This document shows, piece after piece, positions 1 through 8,113 of a DNA stretch of 64,000 nt. The stretch comes from Sphingomonas oryzagri (GTDB taxonomy: Bacteria; Pseudomonadota; Alphaproteobacteria; Sphingomonadales; Sphingomonadaceae). Where the stretch lies: contig NZ_JARYGZ010000001.1 in the NCBI RefSeq assembly GCF_029906645.1, positions 372,001-436,000 of the forward strand, read 5' to 3'. Under the pieces are notes generated by a model, which saw only the letters and a list, made by a program, of their open reading frames with translations, was not told the origin of the DNA and searched no databases. The position numbers were made by a program, and so were the translations under genes. How positions within the stretch are numbered: the stretch's first letter is position 1; each line of letters begins with the position of its first letter.

Positions 1-79
1 CGTCTCTGGCACGCTCAAGGTGATCGGCCAGATCGGCGAGACCTACGAGGTGGGAACGCTGATCGCGACGATCGAGTGA
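1..79 (+). CDS. Lipoyl-domain protein, C-terminal fragment
   Basis: Only the last 25 codons are in the window (frame starts at base 2, TGA at 77-79). The peptide contains GQIGETYEVGTLIATIE, which matches the final beta strands of a lipoyl (biotinyl-lipoyl) domain, where the protein normally ends in a 'G..V..G..L..IE' pattern. The protein stops right there, so it is either a free-standing lipoyl carrier or has its lipoyl domain at the C-terminus. An E2 acyltransferase catalytic domain without a lipoyl domain lies 0.7 kb downstream, so this is probably the swinging-arm partner of that enzyme. The E1 genes would be expected just outside the window. Confidence 0.7.
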   Translation, partial: VSGTLKVIGQIGETYEVGTLIATIE

Positions 80-81
80 CC

Positions 82-699
82 ATGAAGCTCTACAATTCGA
101 TCGGCCCCAGCCCGCGCATCGTGCGCATGGCGGCGGCCGAAAAGGGCATCGCGCTCGATCTCGTTGAGATCGACATCATGGGCGGCGAGTGCCGGCGCGA
201 TCCGTACATGGCGGAGGTCAATCCGCTCGGCGCGCTGCCCGCGCTGGAGACCGACGCGGGCCAGATCATCACCGAGGTGCTGGCGATCGGCGAATATTTC
301 GAGGAATTGGTGCCCTCGCCACCGCTGATCGGCACCACGCCGGAGAAGCGGGCCGAGGCGCGGATGTGGGCGCGCCGGATCGATCTCGGCTTCGCGACCC
401 CGCTGACGCTGGGCTTCCGCGCTGCGGAAGGGCGGCCGATGTTCGAGCCGCGCCTGATCGTGGCGCCGGAGGAGGCCGCACCCTCGCTGAAGGCGATGGC
501 TTTCTGGACGCTCGATTTCCTGAACCGGCAATGCGCCGCGCGGGATTATGTCGCGGGTGCCACGCCCACCATGGGCGACATCCTGCTCCTCGCCTTCGTC
601 GATTTCGCCAAGGCGGTGGGGATGGACCCGATCGGCGAGCGGGCGTGGCTGGCGGCGTGGCACGCGCGCATGTCCGCGCGACCGAGTGCGGCCGCCTGA
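82..699 (+). CDS. Glutathione S-transferase family protein
   Basis: About 205 residues. The N-terminal thioredoxin-like half starts MKLYNSIGPSPRIVRM, with the Ser/Pro-rich segment where GSTs place the activating residue, followed by NPLGALPALE (the cis-proline loop) and an ITEVLAIGEYFEE glutathione-binding segment. The C-terminal half is all-helical, with a TMGDILLLAF segment like the conserved N-capping motif of GSTs. ATG at 82 is preferred over an in-frame GTG at 76 that overlaps the upstream stop. It sits between the lipoyl protein and the E2 domain in what looks like one operon, so it may have a glutathione-dependent step or a detoxifying role in that pathway. The substrate cannot be inferred. 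Confidence 0.85.
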   Translation: MKLYNSIGPSPRIVRMAAAEKGIALDLVEIDIMGGECRRDPYMAEVNPLGALPALETDAGQIITEVLAIGEYFEELVPSPPLIGTTPEKRAEARMWARRIDLGFATPLTLGFRAAEGRPMFEPRLIVAPEEAAPSLKAMAFWTLDFLNRQCAARDYVAGATPTMGDILLLAFVDFAKAVGMDPIGERAWLAAWHARMSARPSAAA

Positions 700-743
700 T
701 CTAGCACTTTCCAGAGGTTACGCCGGCCGCCCCCGCGCCTCTT

Positions 744-1511
744 ATGCGGGGCATGACCACCGACACCATTGACGAGGCGCTGGCCGGCCGCCTCGAGCTT
801 ATCGGCCTGCCTCGCGGCTCCTATGCGGTTAAGCCGCACGACCGACTGCGCCGCGTCATCGCCCAGCGCATGACCGAGAGCGCGCGCGACATCCCGCACT
901 TCCCGCTCGGCATGGAGATCGGCCTCGACGCCCTGCTCGCCGCGCGTGCTGCGCACAATGGCGGGGAGGGGGCGGCCCGCGTCTCGGTCAACGATCTGGT
1001 GGTGAAGGCGGCGGCCCTCGCGCTGATCGAGGTGCCCGAGGCCAATGTCAGCTACGTGCCGGAAGGGATGCTGCAGCACGCCCATGCCGATGTCGCCGTG
1101 GCGGTGGCGATCAAGGGCGGGCTGATGACGCCGATCGTGCGCGAGGCGGAGGGCAAATCCGTCACCGCCATCGCCGCCGAGCTGAAGGACCTCGCCGATC
1201 GTGCCCAGCGCTTCCGCCTCCAGCCGGACGAATATACCGGCGGCACCTTCACCGTCTCCAACCTCGGCATGTTCGGGGTGACGAGCTTCGGGTCGATCAT
1301 CAACCCGCCGCAGGCCGCGATCCTCTCGGTCGGCGCGGCGCGCACCCGGCCGGTGCTGCGCGACGGCGCGCTGGCGGAGGAACAGGTGATGACGGTGACG
1401 CTCACCTGCGATCATCGCGCGCTCGATGGCGCGACGGGCGCGCGCTGGCTCAAGGCCTTCCGCGCGCTGATCGAGGCGCCGGCGCGGCTGTTCGAGGGGG
1501 CGGGGGCATGA
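744..1511 (+). CDS. 2-oxoacid dehydrogenase E2 catalytic domain protein
   Basis: About 255 residues, only the catalytic (CAT/BCDH acyltransferase) domain. It begins at the usual catalytic-domain entry (RLRRVIAQRMTESARDIPHF) and ends with the active-site motif DHRALDGATGARWL, where the His and Asp of HxxxDG transfer the acyl group from lipoate to CoA. Intermediate signatures such as GGTFTVSNLGMFG and INPPQAAILSVG are present. Normal E2 proteins are about 400-500 residues with lipoyl and E1/E3-binding domains in front; both are absent. ATG at 744 or 753 could be used; neither has a clear ribosome site. The stop overlaps the next start (ATGA at 1508). It probably works with the lipoyl protein that ends at 79. 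Confidence 0.9.
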   Translation: MRGMTTDTIDEALAGRLELIGLPRGSYAVKPHDRLRRVIAQRMTESARDIPHFPLGMEIGLDALLAARAAHNGGEGAARVSVNDLVVKAAALALIEVPEANVSYVPEGMLQHAHADVAVAVAIKGGLMTPIVREAEGKSVTAIAAELKDLADRAQRFRLQPDEYTGGTFTVSNLGMFGVTSFGSIINPPQAAILSVGAARTRPVLRDGALAEEQVMTVTLTCDHRALDGATGARWLKAFRALIEAPARLFEGAGA

Positions 1512-2266
1512 GCGGACGGATCGAGGGCAAGGTCGCGCTGGTCACCGGCGGCGCCTCCGGGCTGGGCGAGGCGATCGTGCGCCGCTTCGTCGCGGAGGGC
1601 GCGAAGGTGGTGATCGCCGACATCGACGCTACGCAGGGCGAGGCGCTGGCAGCGGAACTGGGCGACGCGGCGAGCTTCGTGCGGCTCGACGTGACCAGCG
1701 AGCCGGCCTGGCTCGATGCGCTGGCCGAGGCGGGCCAGCGGCACGGCCATCTCGACGTCCTCGTCAACAATGCCGGCATCACCACGCTCGGTTCGATCGA
1801 GGCGCTGTCGCTCGACGGCTTCCGCAATATGCTCGACATCGATCTGATCGGCGTATTCCTCGGCTGCAAGCACGCGATCCCGCTGATGAAGGGGCGCAAT
1901 GCGTCGGTCATCAACATGGCCTCGATGTGCGGCATTCGCGCCAATGCCGATCTCGTCGGCTACAATGCGGCCAAGGCGGCGGTGACGATGCTCACCAAGT
2001 CGGTCGCGCTCCATTATGCGCGGGAAGGCTACGGGATGCGCTGCAACTCGGTGCATCCGGGCGCAACCCACACCCCCATTCTCGACAAGGTGATGGCGCA
2101 GGCGCCCGATCCGCAGGCGCTCTATGCCGGCTGGGTGTCGGGCCATCCGGTCGGCCGGCTCGGCAAGCCGGAGGAGATCGCGGCGGTCTGCCTCTACCTC
2201 GCCACCGACGAATCCGGCTTCGCGACCGGCGGCGAGTTCGTGGTCGACGGCGGTTCATCGCTCTGA
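1508..2266 (+). CDS. SDR family NAD(P)-dependent oxidoreductase
   Basis: A 252-residue classical short-chain dehydrogenase. The dinucleotide loop TGGASGLG is near residues 13-20, an Asp (ADIDATQ) at the end of beta-2 suggests NAD(H) preference, NNAGI lies near residue 88, and the catalytic Tyr/Lys pair is in YNAAK near 155. The end FATGGEFVVDGGSSL is typical of the family. It starts inside the E2 gene (4-base ATGA overlap) and the enoyl-CoA hydratase follows after 20 bases. In this setting it may interconvert a hydroxy- and an oxo-acyl-CoA. A levulinyl-CoA reductase-like (LvaD-like) role is an inference from its neighbours. Confidence 0.9.
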   Translation: MSGRIEGKVALVTGGASGLGEAIVRRFVAEGAKVVIADIDATQGEALAAELGDAASFVRLDVTSEPAWLDALAEAGQRHGHLDVLVNNAGITTLGSIEALSLDGFRNMLDIDLIGVFLGCKHAIPLMKGRNASVINMASMCGIRANADLVGYNAAKAAVTMLTKSVALHYAREGYGMRCNSVHPGATHTPILDKVMAQAPDPQALYAGWVSGHPVGRLGKPEEIAAVCLYLATDESGFATGGEFVVDGGSSL

Positions 2267-2286
2267 CGGGCAGGGGAGGGCAGGCG

Positions 2287-3192
2287 ATGTACGAGACGAT
2301 CCGCACCGCGATCGAGGACCGGGTACTCACCATCACGCTCGATCGCCCCGATCGGCTGAACGCCTTCACCGCGACGATGTGCGAGGAATTGATCGCCGCC
2401 TTCGACGCCGCCGACGCCGATGATGGCGTCGCCGCGATCATCGTCACCGGCGCGGGCCGGGCCTTCTGCGCGGGCGCGGACCTCGGCAATGGTGCTGCGA
2501 CTTTCGATTATGCCAACCGCCCCGATCGCCAGAGCGAGGCCGGATCGCCGATCCGCGCCGACGGCAGCGTCGATTACGATCATCCCGCGATCCGCGACAC
2601 CGGCGGGCGCGTGTCGCTGCGCATCTTCCAGAGCCTGAAGCCGGTGATCGGCGTGATCAACGGCCCGGCGGTGGGCATCGGGGTCACCATGACGCTGCCG
2701 ATGGATATCCGCATCGCCGCCGACACCGCGCGCTTCGGCCTCGTCTTTGCGCGGCGCGGAATCGTACCGGAGGCGGCCTCTTCCTGGTTCCTGCCGCGCG
2801 TCGTGGGGATCAGCCGCGCGCTCGAATGGACCGCGACCGGCCGCCTGTTCGATGCCGCCGAGGCGAAGGAAGGCGGGCTGGTCCGTTCGATCCACCCGGC
2901 CGACGAGCTGCTCGGCGTCGGCCGCGCGCTCGCCCGCGAGATCGCCGACAATACCGCACCCGTCTCGGTGGCGCTCACCCGGCAGATGATGTGGCGCGGC
3001 CTCACCCAGCAGCATCCGATGGAGGCGCACCGGCTGGACAGCAAACTGGTCTATGCGCGCGGCCGATCGGCGGATGCGAAGGAGGGGGTGACGAGCTTCC
3101 TCGAAAAGCGCGCGCCCTCCTATCCCTGCACGGTGAGCGGCGACATGCCCGAGGTCTTCCCGTGGTGGGAAGAGCCGCCGTTCACGGTCTGA
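2287..3192 (+). CDS. Enoyl-CoA hydratase/isomerase (crotonase) family
   Basis: A 301-residue crotonase. RDRPDRLNAF-type opening (LDRPDRLNAFTATM), the first oxyanion segment GAGRAFCAGADL, and the second segment NGPAVGIGVTMTLPMDIRIA are all present. The loop after AGADL is longer than in short hydratases. The second-half acidic position expected in hydratases is occupied within FARRGIVPEAASSWFLPR, which contains one Glu. Start chosen at ATG 2287, after GGGGAGGGCAGGC; the reading frame stays open further upstream only through the SDR gene. It belongs to the operon running to 5545 and would add water to, or isomerise, an enoyl-CoA made by the dehydrogenase downstream. Confidence 0.9.
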   Translation: MYETIRTAIEDRVLTITLDRPDRLNAFTATMCEELIAAFDAADADDGVAAIIVTGAGRAFCAGADLGNGAATFDYANRPDRQSEAGSPIRADGSVDYDHPAIRDTGGRVSLRIFQSLKPVIGVINGPAVGIGVTMTLPMDIRIAADTARFGLVFARRGIVPEAASSWFLPRVVGISRALEWTATGRLFDAAEAKEGGLVRSIHPADELLGVGRALAREIADNTAPVSVALTRQMMWRGLTQQHPMEAHRLDSKLVYARGRSADAKEGVTSFLEKRAPSYPCTVSGDMPEVFPWWEEPPFTV

Positions 3193-3202
3193 GGCCGGGG
3201 CG

Positions 3203-4288
3203 ATGAGCGAAGGCATGGTCTCCTCCGATGCGGTCAGCGGCACCGGCGCGGTGCGCAGCGGCCACGCGTTCGACGAGCGCCGCCTCGCCGAATGGCTGGC
3301 GGAGCGCGTGCCGGGCCTGGGCGGAGCCTTGCGCGTCGAGCAGTTCAAGGGCGGCCAGTCCAACCCCACCTTCAAGCTGATCGCGCAAGACGGCCGCGCC
3401 TTCGTGATGCGCCGCAAGCCGGTGGGCACGCTCCACGCCTCCGCCCATGCCGTCGATCGCGAATATCGCGTGCTGACCGCGCTCGGCGGGGACGGCTTTC
3501 CGGTGCCGCGCACCATCGGCCTGTGCACCGACGACGCGGTGATCGGCAGCTGGTTCTACGTGATGGAGATGGTCGAAGGCCGGATCTTCTGGGATTCCGA
3601 TCTGCCCGAGGTGCCCCGCGAGGAGCGGGCGGCCTGCTTCGACTCGATGAACGCGACGATGGCGCGGCTCCATGCCGCCGATTTCGCGGCGATCGGCCTC
3701 GGCGACTACGGCAAGCCCGGCAATTATGTGGAGCGGCAGGTCGCGCGTTTCTCGCGGCAATATCTCGCGGATGCCGATGCGGGCCGGTTCGAGGCGATGG
3801 ACCGGCTGATCGAATGGCTGCCCGCCAATATGCCGCCCGAGCAGGGGCGGTCGATCGTCCATGGCGATTTCAAGCCCGACAACATGGTCTTCCATCCGAC
3901 CGAGCCGCGCGTGATCGCGGTGCTCGACTGGGAACTGTCGACGTTGGGCGATCCGGTGGCGGACTTCGCCTACAATGTGATGATGTACCGGATGCCGCCG
4001 GGCCTCGCCAATGCGGTGATTTCGCCCGATCCGGTGTCGCGCGGGTTGCCCGGCGAGGCGGACTATGTCGCCGCTTACTGCCGCCGCACCGGGCGCGAGA
4101 GCCTGCCGCACCTGACCTACTACATCGCCTTCAACATGTTCCGGCTGGCGGCGATCGTCCACGGCATCCACGGGCGGATGCTCCGCGGCAACGCCTCGTC
4201 CGCCCATGCCCATGTCGCGATCAAACGCCTCGCCCCGCTCGCCGAGGCGGCGTGGGAGCAGGCCCAGCGAGCCCAGCGCGGCGAATAG
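3203..4288 (+). CDS. APH-fold phosphotransferase (ACAD10/11, LvaA-like)
   Basis: 361 residues. Nucleotide-binding segment FKGGQSNPTFKL near residues 48-59, the Lys/Arg strand VMRRKPVG near 68, catalytic loop HGDFKPDNMVF near 220 (Asp222 as base), and metal-binding LDWELSTLGDP near 241. This is the version found fused to, or next to, ACAD10/11-type dehydrogenases rather than an antibiotic kinase. In known family members (LvaA of levulinate catabolism; the kinase half of ACAD10/11) the enzyme phosphorylates the 4-hydroxyl of a 4-hydroxyacyl-CoA. Immediate proximity to the ACAD gene (9 bases) supports the same job here. The actual substrate is unknown. Confidence 0.85.
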   Translation: MSEGMVSSDAVSGTGAVRSGHAFDERRLAEWLAERVPGLGGALRVEQFKGGQSNPTFKLIAQDGRAFVMRRKPVGTLHASAHAVDREYRVLTALGGDGFPVPRTIGLCTDDAVIGSWFYVMEMVEGRIFWDSDLPEVPREERAACFDSMNATMARLHAADFAAIGLGDYGKPGNYVERQVARFSRQYLADADAGRFEAMDRLIEWLPANMPPEQGRSIVHGDFKPDNMVFHPTEPRVIAVLDWELSTLGDPVADFAYNVMMYRMPPGLANAVISPDPVSRGLPGEADYVAAYCRRTGRESLPHLTYYIAFNMFRLAAIVHGIHGRMLRGNASSAHAHVAIKRLAPLAEAAWEQAQRAQRGE

Positions 4289-4297
4289 GAGAGAGAA

Positions 4298-5545
4298 ATG
4301 GATTTCGGCCTGTCCGACACGCAGACCCATTGGCGCGACCGGGTGAAGGCCTTCATGGCCGATCACGTCTTCCCCAACGAGGCGCGCTACGACCGCGAGG
4401 TGGATGCGGGCGAGCGGTGGAAGGAACTGCCGCTGATCGAGGAGCTGAAGGACAAGGCGAAGGCTGCCGGCCTGTGGAACCTGTTCATGCCGCCCTCGCA
4501 TGGCGGCACCCCGGTCAATCCCGATTTCCGGTTCGAGGGGCCGTCGCTCACCAACCTCGAATATGCGCTCTGCGCCGAGGAGATGGGCAAGATCAAATGG
4601 GCGCCCGAGGTGTTCAACTGCTCCGCGCCCGACACCGGCAACATGGAGGTGCTGCTTCGCTACGGATCGGCCGAGCAGCAGGAGGCGTGGCTCAAACCGC
4701 TGATGCACGGCGAAATCCGCTCCTGTTTCCTGATGACCGAGCCGGCCGTCGCCTCGTCCGACGCGACCAACATCGAGACATCGATCACCCGCGACGGCGG
4801 CGATTATGTGATCGACGGGCGTAAATGGTGGTCGTCCGGCATGGGCGATCCGCGCGTGAAGATCACCATCGTGATGGGCAAGACCGACCCTTCCGCGCCC
4901 GCCCACCAGCAGCAGTCGATGATCCTGGTGCCGACGGGCGTGTCCGGCCTGACGATCGAGAAGATGCTCACCGTCTTTGGCTACGATCACGCGCCGGAAG
5001 GCCACGCGCAGGTGCTGCTCGACAAGGTGCGCGTGCCCGCCGCCAACATGCTGCTGGGCGAGGGGAGGGGCTTTGAAATCGCGCAGGGGCGGCTGGGGCC
5101 GGGCCGCATCCACCACGCCATGCGATCGATCGGCGTCGCCGAGCGTGCGCTGGAGACGATGATCCGCCGGCTGACGTCGCGCACCGCCTTCGGCAAGCGA
5201 ATCCACGAACATTCGGTGTGGGAGGAGCGGATCGCGCAGGCCCGCATCGACATCGAGATGACGCGGCTGCTCTGCCTCAAGGCGGCCGACCTGATGGACC
5301 GCGAGGGCAATCGCGCGGCGCGCACCGAGATCGCGATGATCAAGGTGGCGGCGCCCAACACCGCGCTGAAGATCCTCGACAACGCCATCCAGGCGTTCGG
5401 CGGCGGCGGCGTCTCGCAGGTGACGCACCTCGCCTCGGCCTGGGCCTCGCAGCGCACGCTGCGGCTGGCGGACGGGCCGGACGAGGTGCACCGCCGCACC
5501 ATCGCCAAGCTCGAATTCCGCAAATACCGCGATCAGGCGGAGTGA
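4298..5545 (+). CDS. Acyl-CoA dehydrogenase, ACAD10/11 type
   Basis: 415 residues, full-length acyl-CoA dehydrogenase. FAD-binding segment [17 protein letters not shown] near 145, the middle beta domain with GRKWWSSG, and a C-terminal helical domain with FGGGGVSQ near 365 and the final [19 protein letters not shown]. The motif [10 protein letters not shown] near 265 is characteristic of the ACAD10/11 subgroup. Strong ribosome site (AGGAGAGAG) before ATG 4298. Paired with the upstream kinase, it may eliminate phosphate from a 4-phosphooxyacyl-CoA to give an enoyl-CoA, which the crotonase could hydrate (inference from known LvaC/ACAD11 chemistry). It converges with the next gene with only 9 bases between them. 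Confidence 0.92.
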   Translation: MDFGLSDTQTHWRDRVKAFMADHVFPNEARYDREVDAGERWKELPLIEELKDKAKAAGLWNLFMPPSHGGTPVNPDFRFEGPSLTNLEYALCAEEMGKIKWAPEVFNCSAPDTGNMEVLLRYGSAEQQEAWLKPLMHGEIRSCFLMTEPAVASSDATNIETSITRDGGDYVIDGRKWWSSGMGDPRVKITIVMGKTDPSAPAHQQQSMILVPTGVSGLTIEKMLTVFGYDHAPEGHAQVLLDKVRVPAANMLLGEGRGFEIAQGRLGPGRIHHAMRSIGVAERALETMIRRLTSRTAFGKRIHEHSVWEERIAQARIDIEMTRLLCLKAADLMDREGNRAARTEIAMIKVAAPNTALKILDNAIQAFGGGGVSQVTHLASAWASQRTLRLADGPDEVHRRTIAKLEFRKYRDQAE

Positions 5546-5554
5546 TCGTGTCGC

Positions 5555-6631
5555 CTAGGCGGCGCGTACCCGCGTGATGATCTCCTCATATTGCCGCGAC
5601 AGCGCCTCGCCATTGTAGGTGGCGTAGTCGCATTTCGAGAGGATCGACTGGGGCGGGAAGATCACCGGATTGTCCTTGTAATCCGGCCCCATCAGCGCCT
5701 TCGCCGCCGCATTGGGCGTGGGATATTTGATCGTCTGGCTGATCTCGGCGCCGGCCTTGGCGTCGAGCAGGTAGTTGATGAATTCGTGCGCCAGATCGGG
5801 GTTGGGCGCGCCCTTGGGGATGCACAGGCAGTCGGACGAGATCTGGCTGCCCTGCTTCGGGATCACGAAGTCGAGATCCTTGTCCTCCTTCATCACCTGC
5901 GCGATGTCGCCATTATATTCGATGACGATGTCGATATCGCCGGAGAGCAGCAGATCCTGCCCGTTGTCGTCGTGGAAGACGGCGATGTTGGGCTTCTGCC
6001 GGATCAGCAGATCCTCCACCTTCTTGAGCGCGACCGGATCGCCCGTGTTCATCGGATAGCCGAGATATTTGAGCACGAGGCGAACGAGGTCGCCGGCCTC
6101 CGCCAGCAGGCCGATGCGGCCCTTATACTGGGGCGAATCGAACACCCATTTCCAGTCGTCCGGCACGCCCTGGATCTTCGACTTGCGATAGCCGAGGCCG
6201 AGCACCAGCCAGGTATAGGGCATCGACCACTTCCGGCCCGGATCGAACGGCGGATCGAGGAATTCCGGCGCGATGTTCTTCAGGTTGGGGATCCTGGCGT
6301 GGTCCAGCGGCTCCAGCATGTCGGCCTTGGCCATGCGCTGGACGAAATCGTTGGTCGGCACGATCACGTCATAGCCCTGGTTGCCGCCGCGCAGCTTGGC
6401 GAACAGCTCGTCATTGTTGGAGAACAGGCTCATGTCGACCGTCACGCCGGTCGCCGACTTAAAGTCCTTGAGCGTGGTCTTCCCGATATAGGTGTCCCAA
6501 TTGTAGAAATTGATGCGCTTGCCGGGCGGGCCGCGATGGCACCCCTCCAGCCCGGTCAGCGTGATGCCGACGGCCGCTGCGCCGACACCGGCGAGGAAAC
6601 CACGGCGCGAAGGCATGAAGGGCAGGGGCAT
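5555..6631 (-). CDS. Polyamine ABC transporter substrate-binding protein (PotD/PotF-like)
   Basis: About 358 residues from the ATG at 6631, which has an AGGAG nine bases ahead. The N-terminus carries a Tat-type signal (SRRGFLAGVGAAAVG). The mature part starts with INFYNWDTYIGKTTLKDF and continues with LFSNNDELFAKL and GYDVIVPTNDFVQRM, the standard opening of spermidine/putrescine-binding proteins; a Trp and acidic residues that bind the amine groups follow. It would deliver a polyamine to a permease from the periplasm, but no permease or ATPase gene is in the window. It is divergent from a PuuB-like oxidase, which supports putrescine or a related amine as ligand. Confidence 0.87.
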   Translation of the reverse strand: MPLPFMPSRRGFLAGVGAAAVGITLTGLEGCHRGPPGKRINFYNWDTYIGKTTLKDFKSATGVTVDMSLFSNNDELFAKLRGGNQGYDVIVPTNDFVQRMAKADMLEPLDHARIPNLKNIAPEFLDPPFDPGRKWSMPYTWLVLGLGYRKSKIQGVPDDWKWVFDSPQYKGRIGLLAEAGDLVRLVLKYLGYPMNTGDPVALKKVEDLLIRQKPNIAVFHDDNGQDLLLSGDIDIVIEYNGDIAQVMKEDKDLDFVIPKQGSQISSDCLCIPKGAPNPDLAHEFINYLLDAKAGAEISQTIKYPTPNAAAKALMGPDYKDNPVIFPPQSILSKCDYATYNGEALSRQYEEIITRVRAA

Positions 6632-6655
6632 GAGGTTCGGCTCCTGGTGGAATAT

Positions 6656-6667
6656 CTGCGATCGCAG
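6656..6667. promoter_or_regulatory. Perfect 12-bp palindrome in divergent promoter
   Basis: CTGCGATCGCAG lies in the 74-base gap between the polyamine-binding protein gene (leftward) and the PuuB-like gene (rightward). It is a candidate operator for shared control of both. The sequence is also GC-rich enough to occur by chance, and no regulator gene is adjacent. Confidence 0.3.
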
Positions 6668-6705
6668 GCTATGGTGCATCTGCGGAATGTCAACGGGAGG
6701 GATGG

Positions 6706-8019
6706 ATGCGATCGACGGACGACGAGGCGATCTCGGCACGCGGCGACTATCCGCCAAGCTGGTATGCCGCGACGCGCATCGACGGACCGTCCGTGCAGCC
6801 TCTCGACGGCGAGGTGGAGGCCGATGTCTGCGTGGTCGGCGGCGGCTATGCCGGCCTTTCGGCGGCGCTGCACCTCACGCGCGCCGGGCGGAAGGTCGTG
6901 CTGCTGGAGGCCGATCGGCTCGGCTGGGGCGCATCGGGGCGCAACGGCGGACAGATCCATGTCGGGATGCGGCGCGAGCAGGAATGGCTTGAATCGCATC
7001 TCGGGCCGGACGACGCGCGAGAACTGTGGCGCATCGCGCTCGATGCCCGCGCGCATCTCGACTGGCTGGTCGAGGATCAGCGGGCCGCCTGCGATCTCAC
7101 GCCCGGCTATCTGCATGTCGATCACCGCGCCGGCTATGTCCGCCACACCCGCGCCCATGTCGATCACCTGCGGGATCGCTACGGCTACGACGCGATCCGC
7201 TTCGTGGACAAGGAAGAAGCGCGGCACCTCGTCGCTTCGTCGGGTTATCATGGCGGGCTGCTCGACATGCGCGGCGGCCATCTTCACGCGCTCAACTTCG
7301 CGCTGGGCATCGCCAGGGCGGCCGCCTCGGCCGGCGCCGCGCTCCACGAACTGTCGCCCGCCACCGCGCTCGATCGGCAGGGCGATCGCTGGACGGTCCA
7401 TACGCCGCGCGGAAAGGTCGTCGCCGATCGCGTCGTGCTCGCCTGCAACGGCTATCTGCGCGGGTTGCAGCCCAAGGTCGAGCAGCGGGTGATGCCGATC
7501 AACAACTACGTCGCGGTCACCGCGCCGCTGGGTGTCGAGCGCGCGCAGGCGATCGTCCGCAACGGCTATGCCGTTTCCGATTCGCGCTTCGTCGTCTATT
7601 ATTTCCGGATCACGCCGGACGGACGCCTGCTGTTCGGCGGCGGCGAGAATTATTCCTACCGATTCCCCGCCGACATCGCCGGCTTCGTGCGCAAGCACAT
7701 CCTCGCCATCTTCCCGCAACTCGGCGACGTGCCGATCGAACACGCCTGGGGCGGCACGCTGGCGATCACGCCCAACCGCCTGCCGTTCGTGCGCGAGGTC
7801 GAGCCGGGGTTGATCGCGGTCGGCGGATTTTCCGGGCTGGGCGTGGTGATGGCGCCCTATGTCGGCAAGCTGGTGGCCGACGCGCTCGCCGGAGACGATG
7901 CGGACTATGCGCGCCTCGCCCGCCTCCCGGTGCCGCGGTTCCCCGGCGGGCGGCTGATGCGCTGGCCGACCCTCGTGGCGGCGATGTCGTTCCTCGCATT
8001 GCGGGATCGCCTCTATTGA
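6706..8019 (+). CDS. FAD-dependent amine oxidoreductase, PuuB/OrdL-like
   Basis: 437 residues, DAO-type FAD oxidoreductase. The N-terminal region DYPPSWYAAT matches gamma-glutamylputrescine oxidase PuuB and relatives, followed by the Rossmann motif VCVVGGGYAGLSAAL near residue 45 and WGASGRNGGQIHVG near 77, which is diagnostic of this group. C-terminal FAD contact near VEPGLIAVGGFSGLGVV. PuuB oxidises gamma-glutamylputrescine; related enzymes act on other N-substituted amines. No gamma-glutamylputrescine synthetase (puuA) is nearby, so the substrate is only inferred. The ATG at 6706 follows a GGGAGG site and the gene is divergent from the polyamine-binding protein. Confidence 0.85.
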   Translation: MRSTDDEAISARGDYPPSWYAATRIDGPSVQPLDGEVEADVCVVGGGYAGLSAALHLTRAGRKVVLLEADRLGWGASGRNGGQIHVGMRREQEWLESHLGPDDARELWRIALDARAHLDWLVEDQRAACDLTPGYLHVDHRAGYVRHTRAHVDHLRDRYGYDAIRFVDKEEARHLVASSGYHGGLLDMRGGHLHALNFALGIARAAASAGAALHELSPATALDRQGDRWTVHTPRGKVVADRVVLACNGYLRGLQPKVEQRVMPINNYVAVTAPLGVERAQAIVRNGYAVSDSRFVVYYFRITPDGRLLFGGGENYSYRFPADIAGFVRKHILAIFPQLGDVPIEHAWGGTLAITPNRLPFVREVEPGLIAVGGFSGLGVVMAPYVGKLVADALAGDDADYARLARLPVPRFPGGRLMRWPTLVAAMSFLALRDRLY

Positions 8020-8034
8020 CTCGGTCGCTGCGTC

Positions 8035-8044
8035 TGTGATCACA
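8035..8044. promoter_or_regulatory. Palindrome TGTGATCACA upstream of TonB receptor
   Basis: A perfect 10-base palindrome 70 bases before the TonB-dependent receptor start and just after the PuuB-like gene. The half GATCACA also appears in the promoter of the spermidine dehydrogenase-like gene (20385-20391), so both could be bound by one regulator, possibly the GntR protein of this window. This is speculative. Confidence 0.25.
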
Positions 8045-8113
8045 TGGCGTCAGGCGCGAAAGACGCCATCATCGCAGGAAGGCACCAACGAGTAGACCAA
8101 AGGGGGTTGGGGC

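Noticed and set aside
3203-4288. Aminoglycoside kinase (resistance) reading of the APH-fold protein.
   Set aside because: It sits directly before an ACAD10/11-type gene and is the size and type found in acyl-CoA catabolism.
3182-5491. A 769-residue open frame antisense to the kinase and ACAD genes.
   Set aside because: His/Arg-rich composition and no recognisable motifs; it arises from the codon bias of the sense genes.
6632-6757. A longer polyamine-binding protein starting at 6757.
   Set aside because: It would overlap the divergent oxidase start and precede the Tat signal; ATG 6631 has a proper ribosome site.
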